From assembly GCF_024171725.1 (NCBI RefSeq), contig NZ_JAMTCG010000001.1, positions 620,001 to 684,000 on the forward strand: a stretch of DNA of 64,000 nt, read 5' to 3'. The position numbers were made by a program, and so were the translations under genes. Source of the DNA: Williamsia serinedens. GTDB taxonomy: Bacteria > Actinomycetota > Actinomycetes > Mycobacteriales > Mycobacteriaceae. Position 1 is the stretch's first letter. Every line of letters starts with the position of its first letter. Positions 8,530-16,837 of this stretch are shown here, piece by piece. The notes beneath the pieces were generated by a model, which was not told the DNA's origin, made no database searches, and saw only the letters and a program-made list of their open reading frames with translations.

Positions 8530-9921
8530 ATGCCGGGCTCACAAACACTCCCGTCGCCACCGGATATCGAGCGTTCGGCCCGTTGGCTGAGCCAGGACGT
8601 TCGCCGCGCGACTCGCGATGATCCCCTCGAGGTTCAGCGACGTGCGCGGCGGCGCCTCACCGATGTCGTTCGCCACGCGAAGGCCAACTCGCCGGTCTTC
8701 GCCGACTTGTATGCCTCACTTCCACCCACCGCCGAGATCGCCGAGTTTCCCACCACCGACAAGTCGATGCTGATGGCCGCGTTCGACGAATGGTCCTGCG
8801 ACCGCAGGATCACAGGGGAGGCCGCGGAGCGCTTCTCCTCCAGTGAACGCGTCGGCGAACGGTTCTTGGGCGAGTACCTCTACAGCGAGTCGTCGGGCAC
8901 GACAGGTTTGAGAGGAAGGTTCGTGACGGAGGATCGTGCCCTCGCAGTGCTGCACGCGTTGCGGTCGCGGATCCCCTCCCCGTCAGCGATGGCCTTGGCC
9001 CGCCTTGTCGCGAAACGTGGTCGGTCAGCCGCAATCATCAATCTGAAGGGCCATCATCTCGGTTCCGCGTACTACCGCCGCGTCGAGGGCGAACCGCGGC
9101 AGAACCGACGTGTCCTGTCGGTCACCGACCCCGTATCCGAGATCGCCACACAGTTGTCGGAACTGGACCCAGCAACCATCAGCTCGTACGGCTCCGTGCT
9201 CAGCCTCCTCGCCGAGCGTCAGCTCGCCGGGCTCGTCGACATAGATCCCGTTGTCCTGGTTCCGTTCTCCGAGACGGTCACCGGCGCGGCCCGCCGTCGG
9301 CTTCACCAGGCATGGCCGCGCACGACCATCGTGGAACGGTACGTCGCGAACGAATGCATGTTCATCTCAGCTCGATGCGACCACGGGTCACACCACCTCA
9401 ACGCAGACTGGGTCATCCTCGAGCCCATCGACTCCGTCGGCCGACCAGTACCTCCGGGCGTGGAATCGGACACGGTGCTGCTGACAACCTTGTTCCGCCG
9501 AGTCCAACCCATCATCCGATACGACCTCGGCGACCGGGTTCGGTTCCACGAACAACGATGTCCGTGCGGAAACCAGCTGCCGGCCTTCGACGTCCTGGGA
9601 CGTAGCGGGGGACTATTGACCTTCCCGACCCGGCACGGCCCCCGCACGATCTCACCCACAGTGCTGACCGTGGTCCTCGACGAACTCGCCGATGCGGCAA
9701 CCTCGCAGTTGCTGGTGGACAGCGACGAACACGTCACGATCCACCTCACCACTCACCACGACGCAGACCAGGCCCACACCGCGGCCGCCGCACACACAGC
9801 GGTGCGGTCCGCCTTCCATGCCGCGGACATCACCACCGTCACAGTCGACGTCACACTGGGCAGCCCGATCCGCACCCCAGGCGGCAAGCTCAGCCGAATA
9901 GTCGACCGCCGTGACACCTGA
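8530..9921 (+). CDS. PaaK/CapK-like adenylate-forming enzyme
   Basis: A 463-residue protein of the phenylacetate-CoA ligase/CapK branch of the ANL superfamily. The phosphate-binding loop is SESSGTTGLRG (about residue 119), the Y.NEC element is YVANECMF (about 276), and RYDLGDRVRF precedes the zinc-like CPCGNQLPAFDVLGR, typical of PaaK relatives. ATG 8530 is taken as the start; an earlier in-frame start at 8290 would run through the 5' end of the divergent WS/DGAT gene. It probably activates a carboxylic acid as an acyl adenylate or acyl-CoA. The substrate is unknown. Confidence 0.8.
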   Translation: MPGSQTLPSPPDIERSARWLSQDVRRATRDDPLEVQRRARRRLTDVVRHAKANSPVFADLYASLPPTAEIAEFPTTDKSMLMAAFDEWSCDRRITGEAAERFSSSERVGERFLGEYLYSESSGTTGLRGRFVTEDRALAVLHALRSRIPSPSAMALARLVAKRGRSAAIINLKGHHLGSAYYRRVEGEPRQNRRVLSVTDPVSEIATQLSELDPATISSYGSVLSLLAERQLAGLVDIDPVVLVPFSETVTGAARRRLHQAWPRTTIVERYVANECMFISARCDHGSHHLNADWVILEPIDSVGRPVPPGVESDTVLLTTLFRRVQPIIRYDLGDRVRFHEQRCPCGNQLPAFDVLGRSGGLLTFPTRHGPRTISPTVLTVVLDELADAATSQLLVDSDEHVTIHLTTHHDADQAHTAAAAHTAVRSAFHAADITTVTVDVTLGSPIRTPGGKLSRIVDRRDT

Positions 9922-9988
9922 GGCTGCCTGGCCGGCTCGACTGCCATCTGCCGGCTCGAGAACCGGACAATTGCACTAAGGTCATCGC

Positions 9989-10855
9989 GTGCGAATCTCC
10001 GTCGTCCTCCCGGCACACAACGAGGCGGACGTCATCACCGACTGCCTTGCGCGCCTGACGGCGCAGGACGGGCCCATCCACGAAATTCTCGTCGTCGACA
10101 ACAACAGCACCGACTCGACGGCGGACCTGGTCGCACATGCACGCGTCTCCGACCCCCGGATCGCATTGCTGAGCGAACCTCGACCCGGGGTGGCGTACGC
10201 GCGCTACGCCGGGTTCGCGGCGTCGACAGGCGACGTCATCGCCAGCATCGACAGCGATACCCGCGTCGAGCCAGGGTGGGCCGTCGCAATCGCCACGGCC
10301 TTCGCCGACCACCCCGAGATGGTGGCCGGCACCTATCCGATGCTGATGTTCGACCTGCCATTCCAGCGGGCCTACGCACGAAGGATCCAGCGCCTCGACG
10401 CACGGACCCGACGCCGGCTCGAACGAGGCCTACTCACCCCTGTTCCCGCCCTGTCCGGGGCCAACTCCGTTATCCGGCGCGACGCCTGGCAGAACATCGC
10501 ACACCAGGTGAGCTATCGACCCGACCTCTTCGAAGATCTCGACCGCTCACTGCTGTTGCGCGACGCCGGACATCCGCTCGCCGTCGTACCCGGAATGGCG
10601 GCAACAGTTTCCGGACGACGCCTGCTGTCGGGGCCACGCGCCCTGCACCGATACGCCGCGTGCGGACCCAGAACCTATCTGCTGCACGGGAAACGGGGGA
10701 TGGCGATCGCAGCATGGCTCGCGAACATCTTTGCCCTGCTCCGCACCGTGGTGTTGTTACCCGCAAATCGAGCCTGGGACCCGACACGCAACGAATTCTC
10801 TCTTCGTCGCCTCATCAGAGGCCACTGGCACGAGCGACACTCGCCGATCGGATGA
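9989..10855 (+). CDS. family 2 glycosyltransferase
   Basis: A 288-residue GT2 enzyme starting with GTG at 9989. It has SVVLPAHNEADV, VVDNNSTDSTADL (about 40-52), the DXD-type SIDSDTRVEP (about 86-95) and an acceptor-side EDLDRSLLLRDAG. It is a paralogue of the enzyme at 6067, sharing EDLD and SGRR..S motifs and the same C-terminal hydrophobic stretch. It follows the ligase by 67 bases on the same strand and is probably co-expressed. The direct repeat GCCGGCTCGA (9931 and 9950) lies in the gap and has no obvious role. Confidence 0.9.
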   Translation: MRISVVLPAHNEADVITDCLARLTAQDGPIHEILVVDNNSTDSTADLVAHARVSDPRIALLSEPRPGVAYARYAGFAASTGDVIASIDSDTRVEPGWAVAIATAFADHPEMVAGTYPMLMFDLPFQRAYARRIQRLDARTRRRLERGLLTPVPALSGANSVIRRDAWQNIAHQVSYRPDLFEDLDRSLLLRDAGHPLAVVPGMAATVSGRRLLSGPRALHRYAACGPRTYLLHGKRGMAIAAWLANIFALLRTVVLLPANRAWDPTRNEFSLRRLIRGHWHERHSPIG

Positions 10856-11081
10856 GACGCCTGATCTATCGACTCCAGCCGTTGCACCACCAGCCGACAT
10901 CCATCGACGGCGTGGAATGGGGGGACCGACGCGCGATCAGGTGGTGTCGACACGATCGAGAACGGTCACACGCAGCGGGCTCGGATGTACTGGTCACACC
11001 GCATATTCCACTGCTGCATATTCAGATGCGGATGGTCTACGAACGACGGTTGGCGGTGAGATAGGGCGGCGGGGGCCGGTC

Positions 11082-11510
11082 CTAGAAGCCACGGAAAATC
11101 CCGTCGTCGCTTGCGTTGTCGGCGAAGTCGCGGAAGTCCATGTTGGCCAGGCTGAGGTTGTTCTCGATCGACCACATCTCAGAGGGGATCACTCGGACCG
11201 TCCGACCGGGCTCGTGGCCGGTGTCCACGGGCCCGGTGTCGACCGCGAGGATGGGGTGTTCCGGGTGGGTCATCGTGACGTGATCGGCGATGAAGACGTA
11301 GTAGGGCGGGGGAGGGCTGACGTCCGTGATGAACTGCTCGGCGGTGATGCCGTCCCAGGCGATGTCGTCGACCGGGAGCAGATCGGCCATGAACTCGTCC
11401 GGGGTCGACGGCGCTTGCGCGTCCTCGACAAGCTGCTGCCAGGCGGCGTCGTCGGTGAAGTCGGCCCGGATGAGGACAGATGCGTCGTCGAGTAGTGCTG
11501 GCCTGGTCAC
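11082..11510 (-). CDS. DUF6924-like hypothetical protein
   Basis: A 142-residue soluble protein with the layout of the DUF6924 family. It has SVLIRADFTDDAAW near the N-terminus, YVFIADHVTMTHPEHPILAV in the middle, and PSEMWSIENNLSLANMDFRD before a terminal DDGIFRGF. The function of the family is unknown. Homologues occur singly in actinomycetes, sometimes as immunity-like or imprinted small proteins, so no role is proposed. It is the first gene of a stretch of orphan genes running to about 16 kb. Confidence 0.8.
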   Translation of the reverse strand: MTRPALLDDASVLIRADFTDDAAWQQLVEDAQAPSTPDEFMADLLPVDDIAWDGITAEQFITDVSPPPPYYVFIADHVTMTHPEHPILAVDTGPVDTGHEPGRTVRVIPSEMWSIENNLSLANMDFRDFADNASDDGIFRGF

Positions 11511-11675
11511 AGATGACTCCTTGAGTGAGTGGTCGTAGACGGGTGCGCGCCGCCCGGTAGAGGGCCAGCATCAGCACCCTATACGGACGAACAGGACAAG
11601 AACGGTGACCGCGGCGCACTCGGTGCGTGAGTATCTACGCCCATTAACGCTGGCGGCGCTGCGTACGCTCAGTGC

Positions 11676-11894
11676 GTGGTTGGTGACGACTGGTTGTGCT
11701 CGTTCTGTGGCGCAACGCCGTCGTGGTCACACCGCTTAGACCCAGGAAAAGTTCACTATCGGCACTACGGCAAGGGCCACACTGTCGGCGATCGACAGGC
11801 ACTGTGCCAGCTGCGTCAGGACGCGTACCAGTCGGAGGACGAGGAACGTGCGGTAGCCCGGATGACGCTGTACGTCATCCGGATTCGCGGGTAG
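11676..11894 (+). CDS. small CxxC-containing hypothetical protein
   Basis: A 72-residue protein with a CSFCG knuckle at residues 8-12, then a His/Tyr/Lys-rich RHYGKGHTVGDRQALC. A partner CxxC would be expected at ALCQL, but only one Cys remains, so a zinc site would be incomplete. The end (MTLYVIRIRG) does not resemble the preceding well-behaved acidic helix and stops exactly one base before an unusual AT-rich inverted repeat (11895-11928). The 3' end may therefore have been replaced. GTG start; function unknown. Confidence 0.5.
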   Translation: MVGDDWLCSFCGATPSWSHRLDPGKVHYRHYGKGHTVGDRQALCQLRQDAYQSEDEERAVARMTLYVIRIRG

Positions 11895-11928
11895 GCCGAT
11901 TAAAGTTGACATAATGTATCTTATCGGC
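11895..11928. repeat. AT-rich inverted repeat, possible recombination-site relic
   Basis: A 34-bp element bounded by GCCGAT (11895-11900) and ATCGGC (11923-11928). The core is far richer in A and T than its surroundings, containing TTAAAGTTGACATAATG and a CTTAT tail. The inner ACATAATGT is itself palindromic around its central base. It directly abuts the stop of the small CxxC gene. The shape resembles a resolvase or insertion-sequence end, but no recombinase is nearby. Confidence 0.4.
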
Positions 11929-11969
11929 GTCGAAGGGCTGGGACGACAACATCTGTGACCCGCGCTGAC

Positions 11970-12030
11970 CGCAGATTTCGAAATTCCCACCGTCAACGCA
12001 GATCTCGCGTCACCGCAGATCTCGCGTCGA
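11970..12030. repeat. short direct repeats of CGCAGATYTCG, IS-end-like
   Basis: Three copies of an 11-base word: CGCAGATTTCG at 11970, and CGCAGATCTCG at 11997 and 12014. The last two are each followed by CGTC. Repeated transposase-binding words of this kind near one end are known in IS21-family elements, but no istA/istB-like coding sequence is present. At most this is a leftover end. Confidence 0.35.
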
Positions 12031-12608
12031 CGCGCATCAGCCTCACCGGCCCGTCAGTCACGTCGCGCTGCGCGTGAACCAATCGATTCGCAGAACGTCA
12101 GGCGTCGCGTCGTCGCTGCCAACGGCGTCTACTGTCGGGTCACCAGATCGCACCCTTCGACAGTGCTCGAGCTCATCTTCTCAACCCGAGAACAGCCCTA
12201 TTCGCCAAAGCAAAACGTCACGGTGACGAATTAGGGGAGCTCAAGCCCCCAGCGAGCAGTCCGACTGCGAACGGGGCCGGGGCCACCAGTGGCTCTAAGA
12301 CGGTCTGCTTCAAGACGGCTGCTGGTAGCGGCTGCCTGCGTCATCGCTCGCGACGAGCTGTAGCTCTTTGCTCCCCGGCGGGATGTCGCCGCGAGAAGTA
12401 CGAACCAACAGAGATGTACGGATCGGCACCACGTACCGCTTCGACATGGTGACGCACTGGGGCGCCGACGAGACCATGCTTGCCGGCGAGTTTCGGCAGG
12501 CTGCGCCCGGGTCGCGCACACCGTCCAACTGCGGGTCCAGCTGGCCACGAGAAGGGCCTCTTGCTCGAAGAGGTAGTCGTGGTGGCCCGTTCAGAGAAGT
12601 TACGGCGA
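12031..12608. other. gene-poor region with a possible small secreted-protein relic
   Basis: About 580 bases without a convincing gene. Plus-strand fragments such as GTTYRFDMVTHWGADETMLA (about 12420-12490) look protein-like, resembling small actinobacterial lipoproteins of the YTFDLYTHCG type. They are interrupted by frame changes and stops upstream and downstream. It is interpreted as a decayed gene; confidence is low. No promoter or RNA gene was recognised. Confidence 0.3.
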
Positions 12609-13157
12609 CTACCCAACGATGCGGACCACCGCGTCGATCAGAGCCGACGCGTTGTTGTTGGCGTCTGCTTCGGAGATGGGTTTGTCTCCGTGAACAGGGA
12701 TGACGGTGTACCAGTTCTCCCTCTGCAAGTAACGGGTGAAGAACAGGTACCACTGTCCAATCTCCAAGGGCCGATCACCGCCGAAAGAGATGTACCGGTC
12801 ACCGAATCGGCCACCTTGTTGATTGAGTACGACCGTCTGCGGAACGGTCCCCTTCACATTCAGGCCAGTTGTCACCCGGTACTGGGTCTCCGGCAGCGAC
12901 CCGAGAGCTTTTACACCCGACTGGCCGTCGATTCTGCCCGTGAAAATGTTAGTCGACAAGGCAACGAGGTTGTAGGGGTCGGAGACATCGGCGACGTGGT
13001 CGATGGGCACGGTGACTGTCTGCGGCGAACTCTCGATGTCACTTGGGGTCGTGAACTGGGCGTCCTCTCCCCCATCGCACCCCGCAACCACGAGAAGCGC
13101 CAGAATGACACCTGCCTGCCATGTCAAGTGGATCGCAGAACGCCGGACTCGCCGCAT
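12609..13157 (-). CDS. putative lipoprotein of unknown function
   Basis: A 182-residue protein with a basic N-terminus (MRRVRR), a hydrophobic signal core and the lipobox VVAGC at residues 23-27, so it is predicted to be exported and lipid-anchored. The mature part has DPYNLVALSTNIFTGRI, then a Gly-rich RFGDRYISFGGDRPL and WYLFFTRYLQRENWY, suggesting a compact beta domain. No family recognised. It lies in the orphan-gene stretch, oriented against its neighbours. Confidence 0.75.
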   Translation of the reverse strand: MRRVRRSAIHLTWQAGVILALLVVAGCDGGEDAQFTTPSDIESSPQTVTVPIDHVADVSDPYNLVALSTNIFTGRIDGQSGVKALGSLPETQYRVTTGLNVKGTVPQTVVLNQQGGRFGDRYISFGGDRPLEIGQWYLFFTRYLQRENWYTVIPVHGDKPISEADANNNASALIDAVVRIVG

Positions 13158-13461
13158 CGCAATAGGATTCCTTCAACGAGGTGGTCGGTCAGCAAGAATA
13201 TCGTCGCGCCTGTCGGCGCCCCAAGTCGCAACAACACTCAGGGCTCCTCAATATTCTTTTGACCCTCGGCGCGGTCGTGGCCGCGGAAGCGTGGCCGCAT
13301 CACGGCCCATTCCACTTCGCACCGGGCGTCGCGCCGCGACCTCGGTCACGTGAAGACACTGGCAGGTCGTCGCAGGGCCAACTTGCACCGTCGACCATCC
13401 CCCTACACCCGATGCATTCGGCGCCGTAGCTGCCACCGACGGGTTGCTGCATGCTTCTTGT
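13158..13461. other. divergent intergenic region, no gene supported
   Basis: About 300 bases between two divergently oriented lipoprotein genes. Open frames here give low-complexity Arg/Pro/Ser-rich products typical of non-coding high-GC sequence. It should contain both promoters. A relatively AT-rich stretch around 13240-13262 (CAATATTCTTTTGA) is the best place for a promoter, but no clear -35/-10 pair stands out. Confidence 0.4.
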
Positions 13462-14055
13462 GTGAACACGGGCGACAGGACACGCGGGCCGAGTGGGCGG
13501 TTCGCCCAGATCTTCACTGACGACGGTCTCCGGGGCCGCGTCCGCCGACATATCGCGATCTATGCGATCGCCACATTTTTAGTTCTGTTCAGCGCGGCTT
13601 GTGGCAGCGGCTCCTCGGGTACCGCATCCCTCAGCGAATCGCAGGCGGCGAAGGCGCTGTCCGATCAGGACATTCACATACCGGACGAGTGGTCGTTCGG
13701 CCAAATGGATGAGGGCCGTGTATTTGTCGGGGCCCCGAGCTACACGGGCCGATACGACTCCCCCGCCGGCTCAAACCGCAGTAAAGTTCCTGCGGCAGAA
13801 TTGCTTACCCGCAATCTCGCGAGCGCCAATCCCTCCTTTCCGTCCCTCTGGCGACCCGGGTGCGATGACCTGACGTTGTACGGACTCCGGCGTGGATACC
13901 TCGGCTTCGCCTGTTCTCAGGGCATGGAGCTGTTCATATCAACCCGCACGGCCGACGGAATACCCTCGACACCAAACGCCCCAGACAGCAAGACGCTGCT
14001 CCTGACCCACGACGGCAGCAGCGCTCATCTGTTCGTGATCGTTCAGGGCCATTAG
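13462..14055 (+). CDS. putative lipoprotein of unknown function
   Basis: Predicted lipoprotein of 197 residues from GTG 13462. A hydrophobic segment IYAIATFLVLFSAACGSGSS ends in the lipobox SAAC. About 40 residues precede that segment, which is long for a signal peptide, so the true start may lie further in. The mature domain has a Ser/Gly linker, DIHIPDEWSFGQMDEGRVF and two Cys (WRPGCDD, GFACSQG) that could pair. No family recognised. A stem-loop follows the stop by 11 bases. Confidence 0.7.
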   Translation: MNTGDRTRGPSGRFAQIFTDDGLRGRVRRHIAIYAIATFLVLFSAACGSGSSGTASLSESQAAKALSDQDIHIPDEWSFGQMDEGRVFVGAPSYTGRYDSPAGSNRSKVPAAELLTRNLASANPSFPSLWRPGCDDLTLYGLRRGYLGFACSQGMELFISTRTADGIPSTPNAPDSKTLLLTHDGSSAHLFVIVQGH

Positions 14056-14066
14056 CGCGCACCCGC

Positions 14067-14085
14067 GGTCGGCAGCGAGCCGACC
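14067..14085 (+). terminator. candidate stem-loop terminator
   Basis: A perfect 7-bp stem GGTCGGC/GCCGACC with a five-base AGCGA loop, 11 bases after the stop of the lipoprotein gene. It has no T-run, which is common for actinobacterial terminators. Confidence 0.5.
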
Positions 14086-14207
14086 AGTGCGAGTTCGCAG
14101 TCGCTGCCAACACGGTGCTGGCAATGTCGTCATCACCGCGAAGCCCGTGATCTCGCCGGTGCGTTCAATCCAATTCCAGAGTTGCTCCCTGACGCCACAG
14201 TGGACCT

Positions 14208-14435
14208 ATGAGTAGGAAGACCAACCACGCAACGTTTCACATCGTCTTGCCGGCGCACCTCCACGGTCCTGAACTCAGCGAGCGCATCGAGAAGGCCGTG
14301 CGCGAAGAGGCCGGCCGCGTTGGAGCCGTCTCCACCGGCGACGTCAGTGTCACCGGCAGCCTCCCCCACGACAACAGAACCGTCGAGCACACCGTTCGAG
14401 TTCGGCTTTACTTCGGTGGCCCCGCCTCCCGCTGA
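14208..14435 (+). CDS. small hypothetical protein
   Basis: A 75-residue protein: TFHIVLPAHLHGPELSERIE, an amphipathic helix through EKAVREEAGRVG, then VTGSLPHDNRTVEHTVRVRL. The regular strand-helix-strand pattern and a clean ATG suggest a real small alpha/beta protein. No family is recognised. Neighbours on the same strand are also of unknown function. Confidence 0.6.
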   Translation: MSRKTNHATFHIVLPAHLHGPELSERIEKAVREEAGRVGAVSTGDVSVTGSLPHDNRTVEHTVRVRLYFGGPASR

Positions 14436-14490
14436 CACCGCGACCCGGAATGTGGCGACAGCACAGCGCCGGAGATGACAACCTCGGCAC

Positions 14491-15102
14491 GTGAGCGTGC
14501 ACCCCTGCCCGGACAAGACAGCAGCAGACTGGCTGCTGGCCTCGGATTGCGACTGGTTCGACCTCGTCACTAGCGGGTCGACGGGCTTTGAGGCCTACGC
14601 TCGACTGCGCTTCATCCGCGACCCAGCCTTCCCCGGCGAAAAGCACAGCGACGTCGACTTCACCCCAGACGGGCCAGGACCGACCGAGCTCTGGCAACTC
14701 GCGGTCGCCGTCGAACACCTCGCCACCCACACAGCCACCCCCGACAATCTGTACTTCCTCATCTGGGACGGCTGGCCGGGCTCGTACGACACCGCCGGCG
14801 CCGCTCAGGTGTTGCTCAAGGACGACCGGTTCGGCGTCGTTCGCCGCTACCACCTGTTCACCGGCGACTCGGACCTATTCTCCTGGGAGACCCACAGCCC
14901 GAGGGCGTCACCACGATCCGAGCTCCCGGATCCGGCGTTCACCTGGCCCGCCGACCGCGCCTGGTGCATCGCCGATGACATCGACCCCCACTTCGCCACC
15001 ATCGCCGCCACTCTCCCGGCAATCTACGTTCTGGGCACCGAGAACCGCATCGATGTCACCCCACCCGAAGACCGAACAGTAGGACCACCCCTCTGGTTCT
15101 GA
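14491..15102 (+). CDS. hypothetical protein
   Basis: A 203-residue soluble protein from GTG 14491. It is Trp-rich: WLLASDCDWFDLV, ELWQLAVAVEHLA, YFLIWDGWPGSY and FTWPADRAWCIADDIDPHFA. The closing WPADRAWCIADD.DPHFA resembles uncharacterised actinobacterial proteins that occur near toxin-immunity or island genes, but no named domain can be assigned. It follows the 75-residue gene by 55 bases, so the two may be co-transcribed. Confidence 0.7.
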   Translation: MSVHPCPDKTAADWLLASDCDWFDLVTSGSTGFEAYARLRFIRDPAFPGEKHSDVDFTPDGPGPTELWQLAVAVEHLATHTATPDNLYFLIWDGWPGSYDTAGAAQVLLKDDRFGVVRRYHLFTGDSDLFSWETHSPRASPRSELPDPAFTWPADRAWCIADDIDPHFATIAATLPAIYVLGTENRIDVTPPEDRTVGPPLWF

Positions 15103-15484
15103 CGAGCCTTTCAACCGCCCGCTGACCCGCGAGGATCTGTCAGTCTCAACCTGACACGTCTCAGTACCAGTGAACTGGGACGAGTTGAACTAACTGAGAT
15201 ATGTTGCGTCGCAGTGTCCTTTGCTACGTGCACGGGCGTCGAGCGGTCTCGATTCATCCCGCGGCCCCGCCGAAGCGCCGCATCACGCACAATCACCCTC
15301 CCTCGACAGTCTCGGCAGCACCGAGCCCGTACTAGTGTGCAGGAATGCTGGTGCTCGCCGAAGCTGGGATCTCCGAGTGCTCGCGGGCCGACACACACTT
15401 GCGGCTGGGCGTGAGACCTCGCGATGGTGGTGGCCACGTTCCCGATTTGGGGTCTCAGTACCGAGTTCGGGCGCACTCCCGTGG
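15103..15484. other. intergenic region, nothing recognised
   Basis: About 380 bases. A small imperfect inverted repeat (CTCAGTACCAGT ... ACTGAG, about 15161-15200) is visible near the left side. The open frame from 15221 that continues into the downstream membrane protein gives an Arg/Ser/Pro-rich, atypical product, so it is taken as non-coding leader rather than an N-terminal extension. Confidence 0.4.
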
Positions 15485-16102
15485 ATGTTCGAAACGTTCC
15501 TCAGCGTGAGGCTCACGCTGCGCACACTGGTCGGCATCCTCGTCGTCACCGGGGTGACTGTCGGTGTACTCGGGGCGGTCGGGTGGCGCTACGCCACCCG
15601 CCGACTTGTCGTGATCGCCGACCCCCCACCCACGCCACCCGGGAGCACGGGCCTTGTGTTCACCGGCCCTCTGAATGTGGTCGCAGGACCACAGTGGTGG
15701 CCGGGCCTACTCCTGTTGCCCGCCACGGGGATTGTCGTCGCCACGGCCGTGGGGACGCTCGTCTGGGCCCTGCTCACATTAAGGTCGGGCCCGTGGGCGA
15801 CGTGGCTCACGCTCGCATCGGCTGCGACCGCCACAGGTATCTGCGTCGCCATCGCCACTCTGTGGCTGACCGACGAGCGACGACCGGCCGTACTCGTGCG
15901 AACCGAGGAGGGATCGGACGCGGGAGCGACCACCACTCCCCTGACAGAGGGCCTCTGGGACCGCGAATGGGCTCCCATCGGCCTGTGGTTCCCTGTTGTC
16001 GGGATCCTGGTTGCACTCGTCATCACGGCCGCGCTCTACGGGATCCACCTACTGGCACAGCGCACCTCGCGGCCACGGTTCGAGCCCCGCGACAACACGT
16101 GA
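15485..16102 (+). CDS. four-helix integral membrane protein of unknown function
   Basis: A 205-residue membrane protein from ATG 15485. Hydrophobic segments lie at about residues 8-33 (LVGILVVTGVTVGVLGAVGW), 68-95, 103-127 and 165-190. Loops are charged, including a Thr-rich acidic segment before the last helix. No family was recognised. The upstream in-frame start at 15221 is rejected because the added segment has no structure. It ends 31 bases from the convergent TetR gene. Confidence 0.7.
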   Translation: MFETFLSVRLTLRTLVGILVVTGVTVGVLGAVGWRYATRRLVVIADPPPTPPGSTGLVFTGPLNVVAGPQWWPGLLLLPATGIVVATAVGTLVWALLTLRSGPWATWLTLASAATATGICVAIATLWLTDERRPAVLVRTEEGSDAGATTTPLTEGLWDREWAPIGLWFPVVGILVALVITAALYGIHLLAQRTSRPRFEPRDNT

Positions 16103-16133
16103 CACCGGACGGCCGAGGCGACACCGTCCGAAT

Positions 16134-16709
16134 TCACGCCTGGTCGAGGAGCATCTCGACGGTCGTCTTGGCCAGGGTCCACGGGTCGTCGTCGTCCAAC
16201 GACGTGGACAGTGCTGCGGCGCCTTCGTAGATCAGAGCGATCTGGCGACCGAGGAGGCTCGGCTCCTCCACCCCGCAGTCGCGGCACAGGTCGATGATCG
16301 CCTCGGCGAATGCCCGCTTCTGGACGTGGACGAACTCCGCGACCTCGGGCATCGCTGACGCCGCCTCGACTGCGGCATTGTGAAACGGGCAGCCCCGCAA
16401 CGGGCCATCGCGACGGCCCTTCACCGTGAACAGTGCGAGCAGCCGCTCGCGAGGGTCGTCACCGCCGCCCGACCGAGGGTCGGAGACGCCATCCAACAAG
16501 AAGACGAGGTACTGCTTCACCAGTTCGGTCTTGCTCGGGAAGTACTTGTACAGAGTGCGTTTCGACACCTCGGCCGTATCCGCGATCAACTCGACACCGG
16601 TCGCGTTGATGCCCTCGACGTAGAACAGCGTCGCCGCAGCCGCGAGGATACGGTCGCGCGGACTCGGACGCCCGGCAGTCTGCGCCGCCGCCTCCCGCGT
16701 CGTCGTCAT
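16134..16709 (-). CDS. TetR/AcrR-family transcriptional regulator
   Basis: A 191-residue repressor from ATG 16709; a GTG at 16718 is an alternative. The HTH is at about residues 20-65 (VEGINATGVELIA, recognition helix VSKRTLYKYF). The ligand domain has the LRGCPFHNAAVEA motif shared in form with the TetR at 218. The divergent gap to the hydrolase contains two AAACCGATCAGTTT-type palindromes, so it probably represses the hydrolase-SDR-oxidoreductase run and itself. Confidence 0.92.
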   Translation of the reverse strand: MTTTREAAAQTAGRPSPRDRILAAAATLFYVEGINATGVELIADTAEVSKRTLYKYFPSKTELVKQYLVFLLDGVSDPRSGGGDDPRERLLALFTVKGRRDGPLRGCPFHNAAVEAASAMPEVAEFVHVQKRAFAEAIIDLCRDCGVEEPSLLGRQIALIYEGAAALSTSLDDDDPWTLAKTTVEMLLDQA

Positions 16710-16757
16710 CTCACCCACCGATCTGTCGTGTCGTCACCGTGTGCCCAGCGTGCCCGA

Positions 16758-16820
16758 AAACCGATCAGTTTACAAGGCGGGCCGAGCCCGCTACCGTCCT
16801 CGGTACACCGATCAGTTTCC
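16758..16820. promoter_or_regulatory. paired TetR operator candidates
   Basis: AAACCGATCAGTTT at 16758-16771 is nearly self-complementary. A second copy of the core, ACCGATCAGTTT, lies at 16807-16818 in the same 128-bp divergent space. These are typical dimensions for the adjacent TetR. Confidence 0.65.
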
Positions 16821-16837
16821 ATGCCGAGGAGGCAGCT

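Noticed and set aside
9931-9959. Direct repeat GCCGGCTCGA with a 9-base spacer before the second GT2 gene, considered as an operator.
   Set aside because: Only two short copies without symmetry and no regulator nearby; chance in a high-GC sequence is plausible.
11946-12030. Considered as a full insertion sequence.
   Set aside because: No transposase reading frame or matching opposite terminal repeat was found within several kilobases.
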